Of a stretch of DNA of 24,178 nucleotides, positions 13,191 to 20,288 are shown one piece after another (the first letter of the stretch is position 1; each line of letters opens with the position of its first letter). The stretch is from an uncultured Pseudomonadota bacterium (GTDB taxonomy: Bacteria; Pseudomonadota; Gammaproteobacteria; Xanthomonadales; Ahniellaceae). The stretch spans positions 1 through 24,178 of the forward strand of contig CALKUS010000070.1 in the NCBI GenBank assembly GCA_937996755.1, given 5' to 3'. A program made the translations under genes and the position numbers. The notes below the pieces were generated by a model. It saw only the letters and a list, made by a program, of their open reading frames with translations, did no database searches and was not told the DNA's origin.

Positions 13191-13254
13191 CGTCAGATGT
13201 TACACGCGCGCATCCGTCGCCGCCGCCCGATCACGTTCGTGGCGCGCTGTGCGA

Positions 13255-13272
13255 CCTCGCTTCGAAGCGAGG
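13255..13272. repeat. 18-bp perfect palindrome
   Basis: CCTCGCTTCGAAGCGAGG is its own reverse complement, so it can form a tight hairpin with a TTCGAA centre. It lies in the gene-free stretch next to two other hairpin repeats. Confidence 0.6.
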
Positions 13273-13371
13273 CCACGCCTTCGCGCCCTCGCGGCCAGGA
13301 GCGAAGCGGGGTGCGGCCGGTGCCTTCGACGTTTCCGCGCTGGCCGATGCGCATTCGCAGGGAGGATTCGG

Positions 13372-13397
13372 TAGGAGCCCACCCTGTGGGCGATCGG
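13372..13397. repeat. REP-like repeat, TAGGAGCCCACC type
   Basis: TAGGAGCCCACC is followed by a CTGTGGGCGATCGG half; GCCCAC (13377-13382) pairs with GTGGGC (13386-13391) around CCT. I recognise this as a repeat common in intergenic regions of Xanthomonadaceae; only one copy is in this window. Confidence 0.6.
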
Positions 13398-13500
13398 CGA
13401 GTGCTCCGGAAGAACGCGATGCGTCGCAGATGGTCCTGTCGGAGCCGCGCTGTACAACGCGCTCTACAGTCTACGGAGCGTGGTAGTGCACCCCACCCCG

Positions 13501-13526
13501 CCCTCCCCTGCATTCGCAGGGGAGGG
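13501..13526. terminator. hairpin repeat / possible terminator downstream of the MmcQ-like gene
   Basis: CCCTCCCCTGC (13501-13511) pairs perfectly with GCAGGGGAGGG (13516-13526) around ATTC. It lies 35 bases beyond the 3' end of the minus-strand gene ending at 13561. There is no T-run, so it is a repeat hairpin that could end or protect the transcript. Confidence 0.45.
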
Positions 13527-13560
13527 AGATAGAGGGAGTGCATTCGCGGAGGAGGAAGAA

Positions 13561-14340
13561 TCAGGGCGCATCGATTTGCTTGAGCATCCGCTTGAGCGCG
13601 AAGTGCCGGTAGCTCTGCCGCGCGAGCTCCGCCACCTCGTCCCAGTCCGGCTTGTTCCCCGGCGCGAACGCGATCCAGCCGTTGTGGCCCATGTACTTCG
13701 GAATGGTGAAGCGCGGGTCCGCGGTGTACAGCGCCTGCCGGGGTACGCCCACCCAGAAGCCGAGCCTGAGGCCGTCGCCGTAGTCGTATGCGATCGCGAA
13801 CGAGCGCTTGCCCGCGAGCCAGACGGGCGAACCGAACTGCGTGCCTTCGGTCGCCTCGGGGAGCGCGAGGCAGATCGCGCGCAGCTTCGCGATCGCGCGT
13901 TGCGCGGCCGGCGCCGCCATCGGATCGAGGTCGGCGAGCTTCGGCTTCGCGTCGGGTGGCTTCACGACCGGTGTCTTCGCGATGCGCGCGACCAGCTTCG
14001 GCGCCGAAACGTGCTCGTATGCGGTGCGCACGAGCGCCGCGATGCGCTTCCAGTCGAGGCCCGTGTCGAGGTTCACGCCGAGCCAGCCGCGCGGACCGAC
14101 GTAGGGCGGCACGAAGAAGTGCTTCGGCTGCAGCTCGACGTGGCTGTCCTGCGCACCCGGCGGCATCGGCAGCCAGAGCGCGATGCGGCCGTCGCCGTGG
14201 TGGTTCACGAGGTAGGTCGCGAACGTCTTGCCTTTCGTCGCGCGGTAGTTCGGCGAGCCGTGCGAAACGAATTCCTCGGCGTCGGGAAACGCGAGGCAGA
14301 GCTCGCGCACCACTGCTTCGATCGTGCGCGCCTTCGCCAT
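13561..14340 (-). CDS. tandem MmcQ/YjbR-domain protein
   Basis: 259 residues containing two copies of the MmcQ/YjbR (CyaY-like fold) domain, which usually forms a protein of about 120 residues by itself. Copy one (about 1-115) has IEAVVRELCLAFPDAEEFVS, SPNYRATKGKTFATYL, HFFVPPYVGPRGWLGVNLD and a closing helix LDWKRIAALVRTAYEHVSA. Copy two (about 140-259) repeats this as AIAKLRAICLALPEATEGTQ, SPVWLAGKRSFAIAYDYGDG, RFTIPKYMGHNGWIAFAPG and DWDEVAELARQSYRHFALKR. The domain is suspected of nucleic-acid binding but its role is unsettled. The ATG at 14340 is preceded by GAGGACGCAG and gives a start matching the first domain; an upstream in-frame extension is less likely. Probably cytoplasmic. Confidence 0.82.
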   Translation of the reverse strand: MAKARTIEAVVRELCLAFPDAEEFVSHGSPNYRATKGKTFATYLVNHHGDGRIALWLPMPPGAQDSHVELQPKHFFVPPYVGPRGWLGVNLDTGLDWKRIAALVRTAYEHVSAPKLVARIAKTPVVKPPDAKPKLADLDPMAAPAAQRAIAKLRAICLALPEATEGTQFGSPVWLAGKRSFAIAYDYGDGLRLGFWVGVPRQALYTADPRFTIPKYMGHNGWIAFAPGNKPDWDEVAELARQSYRHFALKRMLKQIDAP

Positions 14341-14385
14341 GCCTGCGTCCTCGGCTGCCGGACGCGATTGTGGCACCTGCGCGCG

Positions 14386-15831
14386 TCAGCCGTCAGCGCG
14401 CAGGCACTCCCGTCGCGCAGCGTCCGTGGCGCGCGCGAGCAGCTCGGGCATGCCGCCGCGCCCGAGCCGCACGCGCCGCGCAACGATCTCCGCGTACCCG
14501 TCGCACGTGGTGGCCTGCGCCGGCGTGCCGCGTTGCCGGGCGGCGCGAGCCTGCAGCAGGTCGGCGGCGTCGGCGAGCGCCGCGTCGTCGGCTGCCTGCG
14601 TCGACGATCGCTCGCGCCACGCGACGATGGCGCTGGCGTCCGGCTCGCGGCGGACGAGCGGCCCGAGCGCCGCGATCGCGGCCGCGTTGCGTCGCGCCTC
14701 GTCGCCACCCGGGCTGTCCATGCGCTTCGCGGCGCGTCGGATGGCCAGGGCGGAATCGTAGAGCTGCGCCGCGCGCTCGAGCTCGTCGCGCTTCACGAGC
14801 ACGCGCGCGACCTCCTCCATCGCCGAGCCGACGAGCCAGTCGTTCGCGTCGTAGTGTGCGCGCTGGATCTCGAGGTTGCGCTCGACCAGTGGCAGCGCTT
14901 CGTCCAGGCGACCGACCTGCTCCAGCACGAGCGCGTGCGCCATCAGCGCGTTGCTCGACGTGAGCGCGTCGAAGTCGGACGGCTCGAGCCGCAGCAGGAT
15001 CGGTGTCGCGATCGCGAACCAGCGCTCGGCCGCGGTCGCGTCGCTGCCGAGCGCGTCGATGCCGAGCGCCGTGGCGGCATGCGCGACGACCTTTGCGTCG
15101 TGGCCCGGCACGCGCTTCGCCATCGCGAGGACCTCACGATGCAGGGCATTCGCGCCGTCGTCGTCGCCCTGCAGCGACCGAAGCGTGGCCACCTGCTCGA
15201 GCGCTGCCATTGCGCCGGGCGCGTCGGGCGTGCCCTCGACACGGGAGACGACGGCGATGCGCCGTCGTTGCAGCGCTTCTGCCGTCGCGAAATCGTCGCG
15301 CGCGGCCGCGAGTCGCGCGGCCTCGTCGAGCTCGTCGGCCACGTCCATCGCCGGACCGCTCGTGGGCATCGGCACGGCGTCCACGTACTCGCGCAGCGCG
15401 GAGAACAGCGCCGCGTCGTCCCCGCCCTCGCGCGCCGTCGACACGCGCGAATCGATCGCCGCCAGCGCCACGAACTGTCCGGCAGTGCCGAACGCGTAGT
15501 GGTCGCGGCCCTCGCGCAACGGCGGCAGCTTCGATTCCGACGCGAGGATCGCCACGATCGTGCCGGCTTCCACGCAGGCGAAGTTCAGCGTGATGCGCGC
15601 CTCGGCCAGGCGCTCCATGCCGTCGATACGCACGCCGGCTGCGCGCGCGACGAGCGGTGCGACGTCCCGCGCGCGCTCGTCGGTGAGCTCGATCGCGACG
15701 CGTTGCGGCGACGACCCGTCGGCCATTTCCGCTTCACAGCGCTGCACGCGCACCACTTCGGCGCGCGCACCCATCCCGAGCGCCGCGAGCGCGAGCGTCG
15801 CGAACGTTGCCGCCAGTCGCCTGCCGTCCAT
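14386..15831 (-). CDS. secreted STN / tetratricopeptide-repeat protein
   Basis: 481 residues from the ATG at 15831 with signal peptide MDGRRLAATFATLALAALGM ending GARA. Residues about 45-105 look like an STN (secretin/TonB short N-terminal) domain: VAIELTDERARDVAPLVARA, then MERLAEARITLNFACVEAGT and IVAILASESKL, the pattern of a short beta-alpha-beta fold that reads ligand or partner at the outer-membrane side. The remainder is alpha-helical with degenerate tetratricopeptide repeats, clearest in LDEALPLVERNLEIQRAHYD and LERAAQLYDSALAIRRAAKR. Such a combination suggests a periplasmic adaptor, but no partner gene is next to it. Function unknown; the STN and TPR calls are by pattern. Confidence 0.68.
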   Translation of the reverse strand: MDGRRLAATFATLALAALGMGARAEVVRVQRCEAEMADGSSPQRVAIELTDERARDVAPLVARAAGVRIDGMERLAEARITLNFACVEAGTIVAILASESKLPPLREGRDHYAFGTAGQFVALAAIDSRVSTAREGGDDAALFSALREYVDAVPMPTSGPAMDVADELDEAARLAAARDDFATAEALQRRRIAVVSRVEGTPDAPGAMAALEQVATLRSLQGDDDGANALHREVLAMAKRVPGHDAKVVAHAATALGIDALGSDATAAERWFAIATPILLRLEPSDFDALTSSNALMAHALVLEQVGRLDEALPLVERNLEIQRAHYDANDWLVGSAMEEVARVLVKRDELERAAQLYDSALAIRRAAKRMDSPGGDEARRNAAAIAALGPLVRREPDASAIVAWRERSSTQAADDAALADAADLLQARAARQRGTPAQATTCDGYAEIVARRVRLGRGGMPELLARATDAARRECLRADG

Positions 15832-15874
15832 GCCGGTGGTTACGCACAAGCCCGCGCCGGCCGGGCACGCGGCG

Positions 15875-16654
15875 TCAGTTCTTCAGGCGCCAGCCCGTGC
15901 GGAACACCCACCAGACGATCGCCAGCAGCACCGAGAAGAACGCGAACGTCGCCGCGAGGCTCGCGCCCACGCTGACGTCGGACTGGCCGTAGAACGACCA
16001 GCGGAACCCGGAGATCAGGTACACGATCGGGTTGAACAGGCTGAACGTGCGCCACATCGGCGGCAGCATGTCGATCGAATAGAACGCGCCGCCGAGGAAC
16101 GTGAGCGGCGTGATGACCAGCATCGGGACGATCTGCATCTGCTCGAAGCTCTTCGACCAGATGCCGATGACGAATCCGAGCAGGCAGAACGTGCTCGCGA
16201 CGAGCACGAGGAACGCGAGCATCCAGACCGGATGCTCGATGCGCAGGTCGACGAAGAAGCTCGCCGTCGCGAGGATCACGAGCGCGAGCACGACCGACTT
16301 GGTCGTCGCGGCGCCGACGTATCCCGCGACCACCTCGAACGACGACACGGGCGCCGACAGCACTTCGTAGATCGTGCCCGTGAACTTCGGGAAGTAGATG
16401 CCGAACGACGCGTTGAAGATGCTTTCGGTGAACATCGTCAGCAGGATCAGGCCCGGCACGATGAACGCGCCGTACTCGACGCCGTCGATCGCACCCATCC
16501 GCGAGCCGATCGCCGAGCCGAACACGACGAAATAGAGCGACGTGGTGATGACGGGCGTCGCGAGGCTCTGCCAGATCGTGCGCAGGAAGCGCGCCATCTC
16601 GAAGCGGTAGATCGCCCACAGCGCGCGGTGGTTCGGGACGGGCACGGCGCTCAT
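15875..16654 (-). CDS. ABC-2 type transporter permease (YadH-like)
   Basis: 259 residues and about six hydrophobic segments (FIVPGLILLTMF, VVLALVILATASFF, WMLAFLVLVASTFCLLGFVIG, MLVITPLTFLGGAFYSI, LAATFAFFSVLLAIVWWVF), the layout of an ABC-2 permease. YadH signatures are present: the N-terminal amphipathic RFEMARFLRTIWQSLATPVI, GYVGAATTKS, the coupling-helix-like FTGTIYEVLSAPVSSFEV and LPPMWRTFSLFNPIVYLISG near the C-terminus. It forms the membrane half of an exporter with the ATPase whose stop overlaps this start as ATGA. Substrate unknown. Third gene of the operon beginning with the HxlR-type regulator. Confidence 0.9.
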   Translation of the reverse strand: MSAVPVPNHRALWAIYRFEMARFLRTIWQSLATPVITTSLYFVVFGSAIGSRMGAIDGVEYGAFIVPGLILLTMFTESIFNASFGIYFPKFTGTIYEVLSAPVSSFEVVAGYVGAATTKSVVLALVILATASFFVDLRIEHPVWMLAFLVLVASTFCLLGFVIGIWSKSFEQMQIVPMLVITPLTFLGGAFYSIDMLPPMWRTFSLFNPIVYLISGFRWSFYGQSDVSVGASLAATFAFFSVLLAIVWWVFRTGWRLKN

Positions 16655-17601
16655 CGCGCGGCTCCCTTCGCGCCGTTGCGGTCATCACGGTGGACGAGCG
16701 ACACGAAGATGTCCTCGAGCGAGCTCTGTTTCGTGTTGAGGTCCTTGTACGAGATGCCCGCCGCCTCGAGCTCGCGCAACAGCTCGGGGATGCGGCTGTC
16801 CTGCGCCGCCTCGAACGTGTATTCCAGCTCGTTGCCGGCATCGGCGAGCGCGAGCGGCCAGGACGAGAGCGCGGCCGGCACCGCGGCAAGCGGCTGCGAC
16901 AGCGCCAGGGTGAGCTGCTTGCGGCCGAGCTTCTTCATCAACTTGCGCTTCTCCTCGACGACGATCAGCCTGCCCTTGTCGATCACGCCGATGCGGTCCG
17001 CCATCTCCTCGGCCTCGTCGATGTAGTGCGTGGTCAGGATGATCGTGACGCCGGAGTCGCGCAGGCGGCGCACGAGCGCCCACATGTCGCGGCGCAGCTC
17101 GACGTCCACGCCGGCGGTCGGCTCGTCGAGGAACAGCACGGTCGGCTCGTGCGCGAGCGCCTTCGCGATCATCACGCGGCGCTTCATGCCGCCCGAGAGC
17201 GTCTGGATGCGGTCCTTGCGCTTGTCCCACAGCGACAGATCGCGCAGCGTGCGCTCGAGCAGCGCAGGGTCGCGCGGCCGCCCGAACAAACCGCGCGAGA
17301 AGCGCACGGACGCGTACGGCGTCTCGAACATGTCGGTCGCGAGCTCCTGCGGCACGAGCCCGATGCGCGCCCGTGCCTGGCGGTACTCGCGCTGCGTGTC
17401 GAGCCCGTCCACCGTGACCGTGCCGGCCGATGCCGTCACGACGCCGCACACGATGTTGATGAGCGTCGTCTTGCCGGCGCCGTTCGGACCGAGCAGCGCG
17501 AAGATCTCGCCCTTCTCGATGTCGAGGTCGACGGCGTCGAGCGCCTTCAGGCCGGAGGCGTAGGTCTTCGTGAGGCCGCGTATCGACAGTATCCCGGTCA
17601 T
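16651..17601 (-). CDS. ABC transporter ATP-binding protein (YadG-like)
   Basis: 316 residues. All nucleotide-binding motifs are intact: Walker A GPNGAGKTT (38-46), Q-loop VPQE (about 84), signature LSGGM (135-139), Walker B VLFLDEP (155-161) and H-loop TTHYIDEA with His192. The C-terminal about 90 residues (QLTLALSQPLAAVPAALSSW, then LEYTFEAAQDSRIPELLREL and SSLEDIFVSLV) form the usual accessory domain of this group of exporters. It powers the permease encoded next, and its ATG overlaps the stop of the regulator gene (ATGA), so the three proteins are probably made in step. YadG/YadH transporters are often annotated as multidrug or polysaccharide exporters, but the cargo is not known. Confidence 0.93.
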   Translation of the reverse strand: MTGILSIRGLTKTYASGLKALDAVDLDIEKGEIFALLGPNGAGKTTLINIVCGVVTASAGTVTVDGLDTQREYRQARARIGLVPQELATDMFETPYASVRFSRGLFGRPRDPALLERTLRDLSLWDKRKDRIQTLSGGMKRRVMIAKALAHEPTVLFLDEPTAGVDVELRRDMWALVRRLRDSGVTIILTTHYIDEAEEMADRIGVIDKGRLIVVEEKRKLMKKLGRKQLTLALSQPLAAVPAALSSWPLALADAGNELEYTFEAAQDSRIPELLRELEAAGISYKDLNTKQSSLEDIFVSLVHRDDRNGAKGAAR

Positions 17602-18257
17602 TCCTTCTTCGCCTTCTCCGGCAGCGGGAACAGCCCGAGGAAGCGCTTGTACGCCGCCTTGCTGCCCTCGACCTTGAGGTTGCGCTTGCCCTTCGCGACC
17701 CCGGCATCGCCACCGTAGACGGCGGCGGCCAGCGTGTCAGGGTCCGATTCGACGATGACATCCGCTACCGCTGCGGGGCCGCGCGCGATCTCGAAGCGGC
17801 CGCGCGCGACGCGCGCGTGGTAGCGCTGTTCGCCGAAACGGAATTCGTAGGTGGCATCGAGCCCCACTGCCGCCTCGGCACTGAACATCGTCCGGAACGA
17901 GAGCACGAGCGCATCGGGGCTCATCTGCCCCGGCGCGAGCAGCGGCGAGCGCGCGCCCCAGCGGCCGATCGCCATGATCACGGGCTCGAGCTCGGCGCCC
18001 CAGGCCGTGAGCTCGTAGACCCATGTCGCGGCGGGCGGCGGCAATTTCCTGCGCCGCAGGACGCCCGCATGCTCGAGCTCGCCGAGCCGCTGCGTGAGCA
18101 CGTTCGGGCTGATGCCGGCGAGCCCCGCGCGGAGATCGGTGAAGCGCTTCGGGCCGAGCACGAGCTCGCGCACGACGAGCAGCGCCCAGCGCTCGCCGAT
18201 GAGGTCGAGGGCCTGCGCGGACGCACAGCCGTCGTCGTAGGTACGTCGGTTCACCAT
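17598..18257 (-). CDS. HxlR-family transcriptional regulator with C-terminal SCP2-like domain
   Basis: 219 residues, about twice the length of a simple HxlR protein. Residues about 1-105 are an HxlR winged helix: CASAQALDLIGERWALLVVR, then ELVLGPKRFTDLRAGLAGIS, PNVLTQRLGELEHAGVLRRR and YELTAWGAELEPVIMAIGRW. The Cys11 at the usual redox or effector position is present. Residues about 110-215 resemble an SCP2 sterol-carrier-like domain (YEFRFGEQRYHARVARGRFE, VESDPDTLAAAVYGG, LKVEGSKAAYKRFLGLFP), which may bind a hydrophobic ligand. It heads the ABC exporter operon, so it probably autoregulates and senses the exporter's cargo, by inference. No Shine-Dalgarno is visible; a TAGAAT -10 seven bases before the ATG suggests a leaderless start. 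Confidence 0.85.
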   Translation of the reverse strand: MVNRRTYDDGCASAQALDLIGERWALLVVRELVLGPKRFTDLRAGLAGISPNVLTQRLGELEHAGVLRRRKLPPPAATWVYELTAWGAELEPVIMAIGRWGARSPLLAPGQMSPDALVLSFRTMFSAEAAVGLDATYEFRFGEQRYHARVARGRFEIARGPAAVADVIVESDPDTLAAAVYGGDAGVAKGKRNLKVEGSKAAYKRFLGLFPLPEKAKKE

Positions 18258-18263
18258 GTGCCG

Positions 18264-18269
18264 ATTCTA
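18264..18269 (-). promoter_or_regulatory. putative -10 element placing transcription start at the HxlR gene's ATG
   Basis: On the minus strand, TAGAAT is followed by only six bases and then the ATG at 18257. A start about seven bases after the -10 would give a leaderless mRNA. A convincing -35 is not visible. Confidence 0.35.
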
Positions 18270-18300
18270 GCGCGATCGATCTTCAAACAGGAATGGCTAG

Positions 18301-18330
18301 TTGCTTTTCAGGACTATGAAGTCCTAGGAT
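18301..18330 (+). promoter_or_regulatory. divergent-gap promoter with operator-like palindrome
   Basis: TTGCTT (18301-18306) and TAGGAT (18325-18330), 18 bases apart, make a sigma-70-like promoter for the VOC gene at 18364. Between them AGGACT (18310-18315) and AGTCCT (18320-18325) form a perfect inverted repeat with a 4-base spacer. A looser TAGTTGC / GGACTA pair overlaps it at about 18298-18316. The divergent HxlR-type regulator is the natural candidate to bind here and control both directions. Confidence 0.5.
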
Positions 18331-18363
18331 CAGCCAGCCACGACCGGCATCGAGGAGAACGGA

Positions 18364-18798
18364 ATGCAATCGATGGACCCTTACCTGATCTTCCACGGCA
18401 ACTGCGGCGCGGCGATGCGCTTCTACGAGGGTGTGCTCGGCGGGAAGATGGAAACGTTCATGGCGGTGAAGGACTCGCCCGCCGCGGCGCACTGCCCGCC
18501 GGAGGCCGGCGACCAGATCATGCACGCCTGCCTGCTGTTCGACGGCGAGCGCCGGCTCATGGCGTCCGACGACATGGGCCAGGGCGGATACGAAGGGATG
18601 AAGGGCTTCGCCGTCGCAATCGCCTACCCCGACGTCGCGAAGGCCGAGCAGGTGTTCGCCGCGCTCACCGAAGGCGGCAAGGTGAACATGCCGATGGGCA
18701 AGACGTTCTGGGCCGAGCGCTTCGGCATGGGCGTGGACAGGTTCGGCACGCCGTGGTTCGTGTCGGGCGGGCTCAAGCCGGCCGGGCAGTACGGCTGA
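18364..18798 (+). CDS. VOC-family (PhnB/glyoxalase-like) protein
   Basis: 144 residues. It begins MQSMDPYLIFHGNCGAAMRF, YEGVLGGKMETFM, the standard opening of PhnB-like proteins in the vicinal-oxygen-chelate superfamily. The second half has MHACLLFDGERRLMASDDMG, KAEQVFAALTEGGKVNMPMG, and the closing FWAERFGMGVDRFGTPWFVS. PhnB-like members rarely have a known substrate. The GAGGAG at 18352-18357 is 6 bases before the ATG. The gene diverges from the HxlR/ABC operon across 106 bases with a shared operator-like palindrome, so it may be part of the same response, for example to a toxic small molecule. This link is inferred from position only. Confidence 0.88.
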   Translation: MQSMDPYLIFHGNCGAAMRFYEGVLGGKMETFMAVKDSPAAAHCPPEAGDQIMHACLLFDGERRLMASDDMGQGGYEGMKGFAVAIAYPDVAKAEQVFAALTEGGKVNMPMGKTFWAERFGMGVDRFGTPWFVSGGLKPAGQYG

Positions 18799-18808
18799 CG
18801 CGCCCCGC

Positions 18809-18881
18809 GGAAGACGGAAGACGGGAGACGGAAGACGCAATGGCAGCTTTCGCGTCTTCCCTCTTCCGTCTTCCGTCTCCC
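18809..18881. repeat. inverted repeat built of four-unit heptamer arrays
   Basis: The left arm 18809-18838 is four heptamers (GGAAGAC, GGAAGAC, GGGAGAC, GGAAGAC) plus GC. The right arm 18852-18881 is GC plus the same kind of heptamers on the other strand (GTCTTCC, CTCTTCC, GTCTTCC, GTCTCCC). The arms match at 27 of 30 positions around a 13-base loop. It follows the VOC gene stop by 10 bases and may end its transcript. Confidence 0.8.
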
Positions 18882-18888
18882 ATTCCGC

Positions 18889-18894
18889 TATCCT
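18889..18894 (+). promoter_or_regulatory. putative -10 element (TATCCT) for the DUF3297 gene
   Basis: TATCCT in the context CGCTATCCTCGC lies 32 bases before the ATG at 18927. The expected -35 would fall inside the right arm of the heptamer repeat, where no good match is visible. Confidence 0.3.
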
Positions 18895-18926
18895 CGCGCC
18901 GCCAAAGCTTGCGCGCGAGACGCACC

Positions 18927-19184
18927 ATGACCGACGAAACGAAGCCCGACGCCCCCGCCCTGCCCGACCGCCTCGCGATCAACCCGCGCAGCAAGTTCTA
19001 CGACGAAGCGCTGCTCGAGCGCGGCATCGGCATCCGCTTCAACGGCGAAGAGAAGAACAACGTCGAGGAGTACTGCGTCAGCGAAGGCTGGATCAAGGTC
19101 GCCGTGCCACGCTCGCTCGACCGCCGTGGCAACCCGATCCTGCTGACGGTGCGCGGCAAGGTGGAGCCGTACCTGAAGACCTGA
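18927..19184 (+). CDS. DUF3297-family small protein
   Basis: 85 residues. The sequence LPDRLAINPRSKFYDEALLE, RGIGIRFNGEEKNNVEEYCV, SEGWIKVAV and LTVRGKVEPYLK matches the very conserved DUF3297 family of proteobacteria almost end to end. The ATG at 18927 gives the usual family length, with an N-terminal disordered lead of about 10 residues (TDETKPDAPA). No enzyme motif, signal peptide or membrane segment is present, so it is probably a soluble cytoplasmic protein. Function unknown in all members. It stands alone between two repeat elements. Confidence 0.9.
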   Translation: MTDETKPDAPALPDRLAINPRSKFYDEALLERGIGIRFNGEEKNNVEEYCVSEGWIKVAVPRSLDRRGNPILLTVRGKVEPYLKT

Positions 19185-19206
19185 TCGAATTGCCCGCTCT
19201 CGCAGG

Positions 19207-19275
19207 GCGGGCAGCCTTGCTGCCCGCGCGTTTCACGAGCGCACGCGTGGCCAGCGAAGCTGGCCAGCCTGCGAA
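19207..19275. repeat. double hairpin repeat downstream of DUF3297
   Basis: First stem: GCGGGCAGC (19207-19215) with GCTGCCCGC (19219-19227), loop CTT. Second stem: TGGCCAGC (19248-19255) with GCTGGCCA (19259-19266), loop GAA. The second, with its tail CCTGCGAA, is the sister copy of 3219-3243. The pair lies between the convergent DUF3297 gene and the gene ending at 19279 and could end transcripts from both sides; no T-runs. Confidence 0.65.
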
Positions 19276-19278
19276 GCA

Positions 19279-19803
19279 TCAGTTCGGCGGCCGCGGCGCC
19301 AACTGGTGGTCATACGAAACCACCCGCGCGAGCTTCCACGCCCCGTCGACCTGCTTCCAGATCATCAGGAACTGCGCCGTCTCGGTGAGGCGGTTCGGCT
19401 CGCCCTTCACGATCGCGTAGAAGCGGTGCGTGCCCGTTTCGACGGCGCCGTAGTCCTTGAGCGGATACACGCGCAGTGAGTCGCGATCGAGCACGCGCGT
19501 GGACAGGAAGTCCTCGCCGGTCTGCTGCCGCGCGCACTTCTTCCTCATGTCGTCGACGAACGACGCGCCCGTCGTGTTCGTCAGGCCGCCCTTGTCGTGG
19601 AAAAACTCGAGGTCGTCGGCGACGAGCGCCGCCACCTTGTCGACGTCGCAGGTGTCGAAGAAGTTGTGGAACAGCGCCTCGTCGACCTCGGCGATCGCGT
19701 CGGTGAGCGCTTTCGAGCCTTCCGGCCCGGCGGTAAGGTGGATGTTGTCTCCTGGCGCGTCGGCGAGCGGCGCGAGCAGCAGTGCCAGCACGATCGGATT
19801 CAT
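19279..19803 (-). CDS. secreted NTF2-like (DUF4440/SnoaL-type) protein
   Basis: 174 residues with a short signal peptide (MNPIVLALLLAPLADAPG). The rest follows the DUF4440/NTF2-like pattern: DAIAEVDEALFHNFFDTCDV, DKVAALVADDLEFFHDKGGL, a middle RVYPLKDYGAVETGTHRFYA and the last strands AQFLMIWKQVDGAWKLARVV then SYDHQ. These small cone-shaped domains act as ligand-binding or isomerase-like proteins, mostly without known substrate. The conserved DLEFFHDKGG matches DUF4440 proteins of this length. Its ATG overlaps the TGA of the upstream Lrp-type gene (ATGA), so it is translationally coupled to a regulator and may be its target. Confidence 0.83.
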   Translation of the reverse strand: MNPIVLALLLAPLADAPGDNIHLTAGPEGSKALTDAIAEVDEALFHNFFDTCDVDKVAALVADDLEFFHDKGGLTNTTGASFVDDMRKKCARQQTGEDFLSTRVLDRDSLRVYPLKDYGAVETGTHRFYAIVKGEPNRLTETAQFLMIWKQVDGAWKLARVVSYDHQLAPRPPN

Positions 19804-20288
19804 GGTTGATCCTCGATGGGAACGGCGAGCGTACGCTTGATGTCTTTCATCACGACGTGCGTCGTGAACGCCTTCACGTTCGGGTCGGCGAGCAGGTGCT
19901 CGCGCGTGAACGCCTCGTAGGCGGCGACGTTCGCCGTCACGACGACCAGCACGAAATCCGCCTGGCCCGTGACGTACCAGCACTGCTGCACCTGCGGCAG
20001 CGCGAGCATGCGCCGCTCGAAACGCTCGAGCTCGACCAGGCCCTCGCGCTCGATGTCGACACTGACGATGCAGGTCTGCGCGCAGGCCAGCGCGCCGGGG
20101 TCGAGCACGGCGACTTCCGCGACGATCACCCCTTCGTCGCGCAGGCGCTTCAGGCGGCGCAGCACGGCGGCGGCCGACAGGCCGACTTCTTCGCCGAGGC
20201 TGTCGGCGCTGCGGCGGGTGTCGCGCTGCCAGAGCGCGAGCAGGCGCCGGTCCAGCGCGTCGAGCGCGTCGCTGCGGATTTTCGCCAT
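19800..20288 (-). CDS. Lrp/AsnC-family transcriptional regulator
   Basis: 162 residues, the usual length. Residues about 1-60 are the winged helix-turn-helix (LDALDRRLLALWQRDTRRSA, GEEVGLSAAAVLRRLKRLRD, EGVIVAEVAVLDPGAL). Residues about 70-150 are the RAM effector-binding domain (CIVSVDIEREGLVELERFER, VQQCWYVTGQADFVLVVV, VKAFTTHVVMKDIKRTL), which senses amino acids in this family. It diverges from a PLP-dependent amino-acid lyase-like gene across 111 bases, the classical arrangement of an Lrp-type regulator and its catabolic target. It is also coupled to the NTF2-like gene downstream. Which amino acid it senses cannot be read. Confidence 0.93.
   Translation of the reverse strand: MAKIRSDALDALDRRLLALWQRDTRRSADSLGEEVGLSAAAVLRRLKRLRDEGVIVAEVAVLDPGALACAQTCIVSVDIEREGLVELERFERRMLALPQVQQCWYVTGQADFVLVVVTANVAAYEAFTREHLLADPNVKAFTTHVVMKDIKRTLAVPIEDQP

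Larger units (their letters stand above)
13191..13560. other. 370-bp gene-free stretch filled with short palindromic repeats
   Basis: Between two minus-strand genes. I see no credible reading frame here; the contents are at least three different hairpin repeats (13255-13272, 13372-13397, 13501-13526), listed separately. A weaker inverted pair occurs around 13450-13468 (GCGCTGTA / ACGCGC). Codon-like GC3 bias is absent. It looks like a repeat-accumulating intergenic region. Confidence 0.6.

Noticed and set aside
13191..13560. CRISPR-like array
   Set aside because: The hairpin elements differ from each other and are not spaced evenly; there are no repeated units with unique spacers.
13480..15975. 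An 831-codon open frame on the plus strand across the MmcQ-like and TPR genes
   Set aside because: Its translation is arginine-rich with no domain, and the opposite strand encodes two proteins with clear family features and correct codon bias.
18809..18838. CRISPR or attachment site from the GGAAGAC tandem units
   Set aside because: The units are only 7 bases with no spacers, and no integrase or mobile gene is nearby.
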